DNA from: Heracleum sosnowskyi
Taxonomy: Eukaryota; Streptophyta; Magnoliopsida; Apiales; Apiaceae
Assembly (NCBI GenBank): GCA_030848705.1
Contig: CM061238.1
Span: 27,496,655 to 27,560,654, forward strand
DNA: 64,000 bases
Reading direction: 5' to 3'
Shown piece by piece: positions 10,719 through 21,600 of this stretch (positions within the stretch are counted from its first letter, which is position 1; every line of letters begins with the position of its first letter). The notes beneath the pieces were generated by a model. It was given only the letters and a program-made list of their open reading frames with translations, was not told the origin of the DNA and did not search any database. Both the position numbers and the translations under genes were made by a program.

Positions 10719-11202
10719 GTTATCCGTATTTTTGTAAATATTTTGGTATTTTTGCAAAAAATTAAAAAAACATATAGTATTTTTGCAAAAAAAAATTTGA
10801 ATTGAGTATTTATGAAAAAAGCCCTAAAAACTTGTCGGTCTGACTAGCTAGCTAGTAAATAGACATGAACATAAGATTTTAATTTTTTTGAACATTTTCC
10901 TTTTTCGAAATTTAATATCAAAAACAAAATCTTAAATGATTTTATGTAATTTTATATTTACTAATGGATCATGCACTATTAATCCATGCATCTTTTGTTT
11001 AAATTAAAAGCAATTGCTAATAATAGTTAGTTTATTAAGCTAGTATTCTGGACGAAAAAAATAGTTAATATAAATTATATATTTAACTACAAAAATGACT
11101 TATTAGCAAAAAAAAAACTATAAAATGACATAATTTTATTTGTATTCCTAGATATTTGTATTGCTCTATATGATACACATACATTTTCTCTGGTTCTGCC
11201 CA

Positions 11203-11338
11203 CATTTATTATAAATATCAATATTACTAATAAACATTTGTATATACTAATAGAATATAGGCGCACAAATCATTTATTATAAATATCATTTTTACTAATA
11301 AACATTTGTATATACTAATAGAATATACGTGCACAAAT
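11203..11338. repeat. Tandem duplication, two 68-bp units
   Basis: Units 11203-11270 and 11271-11338 both start CATTTATTATAAATATCA and end GCACAAAT, with a handful of mismatches. It looks like a local duplication; no function implied. Confidence 0.9.
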
Positions 11339-11733
11339 AGGAAATGTAAATTAAGATAGTGAAGACATTATGGAAACTAAACTATATATCTAAATAATGT
11401 GTTTGATTTTATCATTTATTTATAATATGTGTATCTACACATATGATTGATAATTAAACAATTTATATATTATAATTTTAATCTTTTCAAATTAATTTAA
11501 TAGTATGGCTTTGATTTAGATCCAAAATAATAATATAAACTAAGAAATTATATATGATCCATCTCCGACATATTCGTCTGAAAATGTGCACTTTTGATAA
11601 TATTTGTCGCCAACAGTTATAACTAAATATTCCTAAACATACTAGGAACAAAATTATTTTGTCAGTCTCTAATTTTGTCTGTTTCAAAGTTAAATCCAAA
11701 TTACTAATTTCTGACAAACCTTATTTTATAATG

Positions 11734-12068
11734 GGATGTTGGCCGCCTTTGTTTATGCATTATAAGTTGATAAGAGCTTTGTGTACTTACTTATTTCATA
11801 ACTTATAACTTAAATAAGTTGAATCATCAACATTTTACTTAACTTATCAACTTATTCTTTGATTTCTTTATTTTTCTAATATTTTATATTTTTACTTTTT
11901 AAATATTTTTTTAATTTAAAATACATGTGTTGAAATCATTATATTTAAAAGTTATTTTTTCAAATTTAATTTAACAAATTCTTCACTAATAAATTTATCC
12001 AAACACATATATAACTTATAAATCATTTTAAGCTATAAATCAACTTTTGGTGATATCCAAACACCCAC
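11734..12068. mobile_element. MITE-like element, copy 1
   Basis: The ends resemble an inverted repeat (GTTGGCC.. left; ..ATCCAAACACCCAC right). Internal ATAAGTTGATAAG, CTTATAACTT and TTTTAAGCTATAAATCA blocks are shared in the same order with 15688-16032. Two dispersed, non-coding, AT-rich copies of about 340 bp with inverted ends suggest a MITE. Target duplication not resolved and superfamily not determined. Confidence 0.55.
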
Positions 12069-13479
12069 AATATCATTTTTTCAGTTGTGGGAGTCTCTCA
12101 TTTTCATTAAAATGATTCGTGGATACTATCTACCAATCAATTGTCAAAGATTTTAATTTTTTTAGGTCTTTAATTCTTTGTGTAACCCTAGTAAACATGT
12201 TTATTTTTTTTGGTGAGGACATATCACCTGTAAAAACAAAATATAGTCATTAAAATATATCAATTATTTTGTACTCTACAATTGTATATAAATTAATTTA
12301 TAAAATTGACTTTTTGGCTACAAGAGAAATTCTTTTAAATTAAATTTATTTTCTTTATAACATATCTTATAATTGAGCAAATATTCCATAAAGTTTATTG
12401 ATAAAAGTTAGAAAATGTTAATATGATAAAATTTCAAATACTATAATTTAATATTTGTTGCTAATTGATTGTTTGAATTTGTTGAGCTGTATGTAATAGT
12501 TAACAACTAATGTCATTGGTTAAAAAAAAGTTTTTGAAAGTTGTTCTAGAAAGTTAATATGAAAATTTTATTGATTTTATTTTTATGTATGGAAGGATCC
12601 ACTCATTTAAGTATAATTTTTCGAAACTAATTAAAATTTATCACATAATTTTTTGAAAAACATTTGAATTTTATACTTTCAACAATTTTTTCATAATTTA
12701 TATTCACTCCTAATTAACTCCTAAAACATATCACTATTGGACATTTGATTGTTTGTTTATATAAGATGTAGTATTTACCAAATCTTTTGTGATTTTTTTT
12801 TTCTAGAAAGTTAATTTGTATGTCAACCAAACCTGCATTCTAACTTTTTAGGTATTGCAGTTTTTATGAAAATGTTAGTTTGGACCGGGAGTTTAATCTC
12901 AAAATACTTCTCCTCAAGTTACAACAAATGCATGTAATTATGTAAATAAGTAAACTTACTTTGTAAAATATTTACTCACAATTCAATTCTTTATTATGTT
13001 TATAAATTAGGAAAGCTTTGAATTGAATAAGTAATATAATATATTAAAATTAATTACCATCTCAGAAAAGTATATTGAGATAGGATCTTTGTTCTTATAA
13101 ATAATTAAAGTTCCTTCAACATAAAAATGAACTTATTAAATGCACAACTACATTCATCATCGGCCCAAGGGTACACAGTAAATTAGTTAATAGTTAAATT
13201 GAAATATATGTTTAGGTTGAAATTTGGTCGACTAAAATATAACATAAAATTTAAAGTTAAAATAGAAAGAAAGAGGTCTTATGTTTTAGAGAAATTTAAT
13301 CAAAGAATTACATAGCAGTTAATATTAAGAAATACCTACACCAAACTTTGATACTATGCATGTTAAAAAATTATTTTAAAACTTTAGACCGAACTATACT
13401 ATGCATTTTAAAAAATTAGTCATTTTAAAACTTTAAAATGTTAAAAAAATGCAAAATAATCTTAAACTATTCAACAGTT

Positions 13480-13734
13480 AACCCGCACAGCTATTCCTCC
13501 TCCTCTCTGCAATTTTCTCACATAGGAAAAATAAAACAAAGCCCCACGACACCATCACCACCTACTTGCACCATTTCAAGACACCTCACCCTACCCCACA
13601 CTCACCTCCTTTGAGCTACTACAAATACTGTACTTATCTTGCTTGAGCTCTCATAAGCCAATATCTTACCTCTCCATCACCATCACCTCCTCCACCACCG
13701 CCGCCTCGGAGAGTTTCTAGCCAGTTGAGGAGAG
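13480..13734 (+). promoter_or_regulatory. Pyrimidine-rich leader region of the FLZ gene
   Basis: The 250 bases before the ATG are rich in C and T (CTCC, ACCACC and CACC runs), in sharp contrast to the AT-rich upstream DNA. This composition is common in plant 5' untranslated regions. No convincing TATA box position can be fixed. Confidence 0.45.
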
Positions 13735-14384
13735 ATGGCTGGACTTAGCATAGTGCTAGAATCTCAAGATGCAACGAAAACAATTACAACTAGTGCTAGT
13801 AACAAGAAAAGTGCCCAAGTTATTAACAAAGTCATAACTATCGTCATTAACAAACCAACTCCACCTCCATCACCTTCCTCAACTCCCTTCAAATCACCAT
13901 TTCCTAGGTGCACTTTTCTTGACAAATGTTTCCTTTGCAAACATACACTCTTGCCTACCGAAGACATCTACATGTACAAGTAAGTTATAAGATAATTAAC
14001 ATAATAATATGTTAATTAGCTAGGCTATTAGCCAAAGCTTTCTTTTCGGTATTAATATCATATTATCCGGAACTCGTATTTGGAACAATAATCAACCTTA
14101 GTGTCGGTTACCAAAAAAAAAAAACCTTAGTGTCTAAAAGCGGGATAAAAAAGGACTCTGATATATTGGTTTTGGTTTGATGCAGAGGGAACAAAGCTTT
14201 TTGTAGTGTGGAGTGCAGGTGCAAGCAGATATTCATGGACGAGGAAGATCAGCCGAAAATGAAGATGATGAGTACTAAAACTGAAACTCCTAATAATAAT
14301 AGTAGAGATAAGTGTGCATTGGCTGCAGCTAGGAGGCCACCAGTTACTTCATCACCGTGCCTTCGGAAAACCAGATATTATTAA
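13735..14384 (+). CDS. FLZ-type (DUF581) zinc-finger protein, two exons
   Basis: Exon 1 is 13735-13979, exon 2 is 14186-14384, with a GT..AG intron of 206 bases. Together they encode 147 aa. The N-terminal part is Ser/Thr/Pro-rich and likely disordered. The FLZ finger spans the splice junction: FLDKCFLCKHTL in exon 1, then YKGNKAFCSVECRCKQIF completed in exon 2, giving C-X2-C-X19-C-X3-C. FLZ proteins are plant-specific adaptors that bind SnRK1 kinase subunits (family knowledge). The tail after the finger is basic and Asn/Ser-rich. The ATG is the first after the leader and gives the expected family length. No damage seen. Which FLZ paralogue this is cannot be decided here. Confidence 0.9.
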
Positions 14385-15687
14385 CACGAAAACAAAGCTT
14401 AAGAGGGCCTTTTGATCTTCACCCTTTAAACGACGGCCTTGCGTTGCGTTTTGTTTCTCATGTTGTGTCTTCTTACTTTTAACTTCCAAAATTAGGAAAA
14501 GTACTAAGTTTTAAGTGTTGGCTAAGAGGTGTGAAGATCTAGAGGTGAAGCTAGTTGGCTGAGACTGTCATGTTATGTCATTTCTATGTCAGTTTTTGAG
14601 AGTGTTCCTAGCTATAATCTACTTAATATCTGCTTCTGGTTGCATGTCTAATCAGTTTTAGTACTACTTAATTATCAGTTTTGCAGTTTCATATATATGT
14701 TGATGATTAGTATTTTAAAGAATATATAATTAATTATCTATTTGTGTTAAATATATAGCTATAGTGAGTTGCGTATTTAAACTTAGAAAAGCTAAAATTT
14801 CATCTCTACAGGTTTACTATTCGGCTATTCTAAACTAAGGTCTATAGAATAGCGTTAAAATATCGTATAAGATTCATTTGGACATTCCCCTGACATTTTA
14901 AGATTTTAAATAAGTTGGTTACTGAACATGGTATCATAGCTGTCGGCGGAGGTCACTCCTGCCATTTCGATTGAGGGAGAATGTTAAAATATAGCATAAG
15001 ATCTATTTGGAGCATTTCTATGTTATCAAATTAAGATGAAATTTATAATTTAGTATTGGTTTATGATAATTCTGCCCCAAATCGGACAATTTGTTTGAGA
15101 ATGATATACACATTATTACCCTTGCTTAAATAGGTCGAGCAATGTTGTTTTACAAAAAAAATAACTTTTAACGTGTCAGATAAAAGAACCGAAACAATGA
15201 TCATTTAGTCGTGAGTTGGATATAGAATTAATTAAAATTGTATTTGATACAATTTCAAAATATTTAGATACTACATGGATCAATTTGAATGACAAATGAG
15301 TTCATGCCATTTGAAATCCTTTGGTTTCATGCTTCCTTCCGCCTCGAGCTAGCTAGACGTACGTTGTCCAACTTTTCTGTCCAAGGGTAATAAAATCGAA
15401 ATCTTCTACATCTTTAACTTTTGTAAACTTTATAAGATGATATTACTATTATTCCTTTAGTTGACAAAGGAATCCCCGCTATGTTTTCGGACTCTTCACT
15501 TTATATTCGAGTAATTGAATAGAACACTCGATTGTTGGACACGGACAATCATTTTAAAGGAAAATATATATGTATATTTTTAAAATGAGCCTAAAACTTG
15601 AAAAATTATCTCTATAGAATATTTCTATCTGAATTTGAATAACATAAGTGGCCAGTAAGTAATGTTATAATCTCCGCTAGGCTTAGA

Positions 15688-16032
15688 GTCTGTTTGGCAA
15701 CGGAGACTTATGACTTATAAACCCGTAAGAGTGACAATCCAATTTATGACCTCAACTTATAACTTATATGTTGATAAGTTAAATGTTAATAATGAGGTAC
15801 ATTTTCCTGAATTTATTGACTTATTACTTGATTTCGTTGTTTTTTAATATATACTTTATATTTTTACCTTTGTGTTTTTAAATATTTTTTTAAATTAATT
15901 TAGCAAACCCTTAACTAACTTATAAGTAAATTTATCCAAACACCCGTATAACTTATACGAATTCATCAACTTATCACTCATACTTACTCATTTTAAGCTA
16001 TAAATTAATTTTTTTGTGATACCAAACACGCA
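15688..16032. mobile_element. MITE-like element, copy 2
   Basis: It begins GTCTGTTTGGCAAC and ends ATACCAAACACGCAC, so the ends form an imperfect inverted repeat (GTTTGG..CCAAAC). The interior shares ATAAGTTA, CTTATAACTTATA and TTTTAAGCTATAAATTAA blocks with 11734-12068. Non-coding. Probably a MITE of the same family. Confidence 0.6.
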
Positions 16033-16390
16033 CGATGATAATTACTTTTAGCTTTTGAGGTAATTTATTGTTAATAGACGTGCGAGGAACGAAATTGTAT
16101 TGTTTAAGGTTTGTTGTTATAAACTTTTGGTGCATTTTGGAAACGATAATGTAAAAACCTGCAAATTATTATTTGTTGTATAAATTATGTGCTCATAAAA
16201 GTACAAAAGTATACGGCAAATTATGGAAGCCCATGCAGGCACCCAGTTTCTACCAGTTTTTTAGAGGGTAACGCTGATTCAACGGACTGCAGTGGACCAT
16301 AATGCTACTCATTACTGTCAAAACCTTGAATGTACGCATGTAGAACACAAAACAAGAAAGAACAAGTACACAGTGTTTTCCCTAAAATCA

Positions 16391-16620
16391 TTGTTAATAT
16401 TTGAGAAAGAGTGGCGAGACTGAGACATGTATTTTTAATGTGTATATAAGTATAGTTTCCTAATTTATTTCTAAATTATTTTTTTTGAATAAAAGTTTAA
16501 ATATTGAATTATTATTTTAAAAAATATATTAAAATAATTAATAAAATTTTACTTTATATACACCTTAAAATACGTGCCAAACGTCACTCTCAAATATTAA
16601 CAATTGAATGGGAGGGAGGG
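16391..16620. mobile_element. Short inverted-repeat element, Stowaway-like
   Basis: TTGTTAATATTTGAGA at 16391 is mirrored by CTCAAATATTAACAA ending at 16603, a near-perfect inverted repeat of about 15 bases around an AT-rich core. Immediately outside on the right is GGGAGGGAGGGAGTA, which resembles the end of plant Stowaway MITEs. The matching left outer end is not visible, so the element may be truncated. Confidence 0.55.
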
Positions 16621-17421
16621 AGTATATTGAATCTCTTGTTTACTTTAAAAAAAGAGTATAATAGGAATGCTTAAAACTTTAGGATTCGGATAGGACGTCC
16701 TAATTTCCGCGCCTTATTCTTATTTTTCAATCTATATATTATAAATTTATGCATAATGGTTCAGTATTCATATTTAGGTTGGTTAAAATTTTAACTCTAA
16801 TTTAATTCAATGAACTATCCATTATGGTTTATAAAGATCCATGTACTTATTTTGACTCATCTCCAATTATGAAAGTTTTGCATTTTAATTTTAAATATCA
16901 TTAATACAACAATCTTATTCATGATAAATTCATTAATTAAAATTTGATACGATCTTTTAAATTTTGGTAAGCAATTAATGCAAATTATCTCATAATATAT
17001 ATGTAACATATACAACAAAATATATAAGTAAATTTTTTTAAACAGATTATTATAATATATAAAAGCAACGTACTTTTGTATTAATATTAATTTTTTTAAC
17101 TAAAATTTTAAATCTATATTATTAAATTATTATTAAATAATTTTTTAATTATCTGTATGCATAGCACAAGATATAACCTAGTATTTTCTAAATAGTACCA
17201 CTTTATCATCGTGTTAAACACAATTTATTCTAATCTACAATCAATATCATTACTTGCGACTTCGGTTATAAATTCAATGCCGTGAAATATTAATTGAATG
17301 TGGGAAAATATCATTATCGTTGATATGTCGATGATATAATTAAGTCTAGAAATTAGGATATTGCCACTTAAAAGAACTGCATAACTTCTACACAAACACA
17401 ATCTGCCTATTGAATAATTCT

Positions 17422-18080
17422 AGTTTGTTTTGTTGGAAAATATTTTTTAGAAAATATTTTTTGAATTTTTTGAAGTTTGTTTGGTATTTAAAAAATATTT
17501 TTCAGAAAAATATCTTTTGTGTTTATTTGATGTTTTGAAAAATATTTTTCAAGTTTTTTCTATTTGTTTGGTTTTCAGGAAAATAAAATATTTTTCAAGA
17601 GAGAATTTTTTTTAAGAAAAGTGATGAGTTTTTGGAAAATTACTTTCTTTTTCAGACGGAAAAATATTTTCCAAAATGAACAATTTCTCACTGTTATTCA
17701 TAATTTTTTAAGGAATTTTTTTTCAGAGAAATTTTTTCCGGAATTTTTTTCTCAAGAAATTTATCCTGAGAAATTTCCCAAAAAAAAAATTTCGAAAATT
17801 TTTTTTCGGAAATTTTCCCAAAAAATATTTCCCGAAATTTTTTTCCGAAATTTCTTTTCCGAGAATTTTTTCCATGAAATTTTTTCAGAAACATTTTTCC
17901 CAAGAATATTTTTCGGGCTCAAATATTTTCTAAGAAAATTTTTTCAAGAACTTTTTGGAAAATAAATTTTAACATTTAAAATATTTTCAGAAAAATAGAT
18001 TTCATGAAAAATATTTTCAAAAAAACATGTTCCATAAAATACATTTTTCAAAATTAAGTTGTTTTCTGACAAACAAACAA
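17422..18080. repeat. Low-complexity block of GAAAATATTTTTC-like units
   Basis: About 650 bases consist almost wholly of alternating A-runs and T-runs joined by single G or C, such as GGAAAATATTTTCC and GAAATTTTTTCCG. Many units are self-complementary. The edges carry TTTGTTTTGTTGGAAAA (left) and its approximate complement TTTTCTGACAAACAAA (right), which may be degenerate terminal inverted repeats. Open frames across it (for example 17564-17965) encode only Phe/Lys-rich monotony and are not taken as genes. Confidence 0.7.
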
Positions 18081-18624
18081 TCTGAGGTTAAGACATCTAA
18101 CCACTATATGACCCACAATTTATACATACAATCTTGAATTTGAGGGTTGGCCCATGTCCATGTTTGTCCATAGTCCAACTTAGGTCTGTTAATTTAGAGA
18201 TTATTTTAGTCGCAGAACATTGAAATAATCATTTTGCCAGTTTAAAAGAATGCAAAACAATACACCACAAAATATCCGAATAATTGTTAGAAAATTATAT
18301 TGTCTGTCTGGATCATTGTAAACAAGTAAAAAAATAAAAAACAAATAAAAGACATGGTAAAGAAAAAACTAAAAAGGCAAACGAGTATCTACTATTCTTC
18401 CAAAAAAAAAAGAAAAAAAAGACAAATTACTATGAGTAGTTTGAGAGTGTAGGTCACCCCGTTAGTTAGGCGCGTGGATATGAAGGACGTAGCCGTGCAA
18501 ATGTTGTAATAATAAAATAATAATTTTGTGTAGATACTCATACTGCCAAAACACAACAACCTCGTCTGTGTTTTAGTTGTGTACTTGTGTTTGATATTTC
18601 ACGGTTTTCGAGAAGCTTTAAAAC
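18081..18624 (+). promoter_or_regulatory. Upstream region of MFP2
   Basis: About 540 bases between the low-complexity block and the MFP2 ATG, and no other gene is present. An AATAATAAAATAATAA stretch near 18507 is the best TATA-like candidate, about 115 bases before the ATG. This is only a position-based guess. Confidence 0.4.
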
Positions 18625-21600
18625 ATGGGAAGAACGGTAATGGAAGTTGGATCGGATGGTGTTGCTGTTATCACTCTGCTCAATCCTCCAGTTAATTCTC
18701 TATCTATTGATGGTATGTATGTATATTTGTATGTATTGCCTTACAATTTATGTTTTGAATATGTTGAATATGATTATGATTTTAGTTTAGTTCAATCTAT
18801 TTGATTGTCCTTGTGCCACTTATGTATGTATAATGCTTTTGAACCTATGTTTTGGATATTTCAAAAATGGAATAGTTTAGTTTAGTTTGATTATGAGCTC
18901 AATTGTTTCGTATCCTGTTTCGTGTTATCATACTTTATTGTTTGTAACTATTGTAAGCAAAGGAAAATTATAGTGTTTTGATTAACGATTACTTGCTAAT
19001 GAGTAGAATGAATATTGCTCCTTCGTTGCTAGTGGAGAAAAGTATGGTAAAATTTGGTGAAATGAAATGGCGTACGTGTTATTCATCTTATTGTCAATAG
19101 TTTGGAACAAAATGTGACTATAATTTGCAAACCTTGTGTATGTTTTCGAGATTAAGCATAGAGTGTACAATTATTATTGGAATTCGTCTTTTGGTAAAAA
19201 GAGATTCGAGATTTGGATGAGACATTATCATGATGCAAATTGATGTTTTAGAAACTTATGAATGGAGGAAAATTATAAGATTCTCGTTACATTTGATAAT
19301 TGCATCATTTATTTGACTTGCTTAGAATGTCATTTGATCTTCTTCGTTCTTTTTGCAACTCTCTTATGTTCTGTAGCCTACAAACCCCACACCCAAGTTT
19401 TTACACCTCATTTCTTGGATTGTACTATAGTACAGTAGTCCGTGCGTAGGCAGATTGTAACAACAATATGAAGATGAAACACGAAATACAAGAAATAGAA
19501 GAAAAGTGGAAAACTATTTTTCTTATTATTAGTACTGTATTATGTTGATTACAAAGAACTCTACCTCATAAAGGTTACAACTTTAACTCATAACACTCTT
19601 TACACAACCAAACTTCCCTTCTCTCATTATATATCGTATACGTCTCTAACAACTAGAAACCATGATTGTCTTGTCACGGGCTTAAGCATGTGAGGGCCAA
19701 AACACATTAGTGAACCAAAAACAGAATTACTAATAAAAATTTGCAGGTCGATTCCGGTCCCTGACATATGAACTCAAGGCCTTAAACCTATAGTTCAGGG
19801 GCTTGAATATTTCTTTTTATGTTTTAGGGCCTTGAGCCTTAGATTCAGGTCCTGGCCCCTGAACTCGGGGCCTTTAACCTTTAGTTCAGGTCCCTGAATA
19901 TTTTTGTAAACATATCTGATATTAAAAGAACCAAGTAGGATTCTAAAATCAAGATAAAGATACACTATATCAACAAGTACTAGTAAATTTAGTCTGCTAT
20001 GTGCATTACCTGTGATTTCCTAAGATCCTAGGCTTTGACGCTGTTCCAGTTATAAAATAACTGTTTTATTTATCTTCACCGGTATTTCTATCTACTAAAT
20101 AACCTTTATAATGATCATAAAGTATGATATAGTTGTTATAATGGTCATTTCTGTATCCTCCCCTCTTCTATCCACAGTGTTAGAGAGCTTACATGAAACT
20201 TATAACCAGGCATTACAAAGGGATGATGTGAAGGCAATTGTTGTTACAGGTGTGTCATTGCAAATGATTATTAAATTTAAGAATGTTATTAATCACAGTG
20301 ATGTGTGAGAATAACTACTTTAATTTCTGGAGCAGGCGCAAATGGCAGATTTTCTGGTGGATTTGATATTACGGCCTTTAGAAAATTCCATTCTGGAAAC
20401 TGTATGTTTGATGTTATAATGATTCTTATATACCAACTGCTTGTTTCTTTGTCAATTCTTTCCTAACATTAAGCTTACATGTTGATCACAGCACCAGCAC
20501 CTAAACTTGATTTTGTATCCATGGAGATTCTTGCTGACACTTTTGAAGGTAAGTTCTGATAATTTTACTTCCTCATTGACTCAGATTTCCACCCCACTTA
20601 CATTGTTTTTGTTCTATTTTACAGCTGCAAAAAAACCATCAGTAGCTGCTATTGATGGTCTTGCCCTGGGCGGAGGACTGGAAGTTGCAATGGTTAGTTC
20701 TGAGCATTTGTCTCTAGAGGCTAGAGAAATTTTATGAAAATTTACTAAACTTGACTCTTCACTCACTCTCAGTCCTGCCATGCGCGCATATCTACTTCTC
20801 ATGCGCAACTAGGCTTACCTGAGCTACAGCTTGGTGTAATTCCCGCATTTGGAGGTATGATTTTGTTTTTGAAGAAGCAACTATCTATAAGCTTTTTCGG
20901 TATTTTACGTAGTCAACGACAACATTTGGCCTTAGTTGTTCATCGGATGAAAAGGAAAAGAGAAAGAAGACCCCACCTAGATCTATTGAAAGGTTCAACC
21001 AGTCTATGGTAAAAGATGTAATATGCATATATATATGTATATGTATGTAAACAAATATGGTTTGGCAAAATTAATCCTGACATATTATTATACGAAAGAC
21101 CTCTTGGTTTAATGGTATCTCCCTCACTATTTTTATATTTGATGATATGTCTTTTAGTTTCATTGTTTGTATAAGAAATTTTAAGATTCTAGCCTACTCG
21201 AACCAACAAAGTAACTTTTTCAAAGTTTTCTTGGGGGTAAAACATGCATTGATATGTCGAGACCAAGTATTTCTCCAATTCATGGTCATGAGGGAACCTG
21301 TACCATACTCTTTTTAGATATGGAATGATCCAAAATTAATTAGTATTTCCTATATTTATCTTCTTTCATGTGTAACTTGTGACAAAACAACTGAAAATTT
21401 GCTCAAGTCTAAAGGATACGAAAGTTCTGTGATCTCATGTATAATGTAACCCAAACAGTAACATTAATTTATGTTTATCGAGTATATGATATATATCATG
21501 CTGATAAATATAAATTAGATTTTATGTAGGGAAATTCTCACCAAGTTGACACATATAGTTAATGTGTGCCAGGTTCTAAATTGGTATCAGCTTGTTATAT

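Larger units (their letters stand above)
10719..13479. other. AT-rich intergenic DNA
   Basis: No gene recognised. It contains a 68-bp tandem duplication (11203-11338) and a MITE-like element (11734-12068), listed separately. The rest is AT-rich single-copy-looking sequence with no ORF I would defend. Confidence 0.7.
14385..17421. other. Intergenic DNA downstream of the FLZ gene
   Basis: No gene recognised. It holds the FLZ 3' untranslated region, a second MITE-like copy (15688-16032) and a short inverted-repeat element (16391-16620), listed separately. The remainder is AT-rich. Confidence 0.65.

Noticed and set aside
13764..13967. 67-aa - strand frame opposite FLZ exon 1
   Set aside because: It overlaps a well-supported exon and has no independent evidence.
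17564..17965. 133-aa open frame in the A/T-run block, and its antisense partner 17694-17903
   Set aside because: Both frames translate as Phe/Lys/Glu monotony imposed by the repeat. No start context, no domain, and open on both strands for the same reason.
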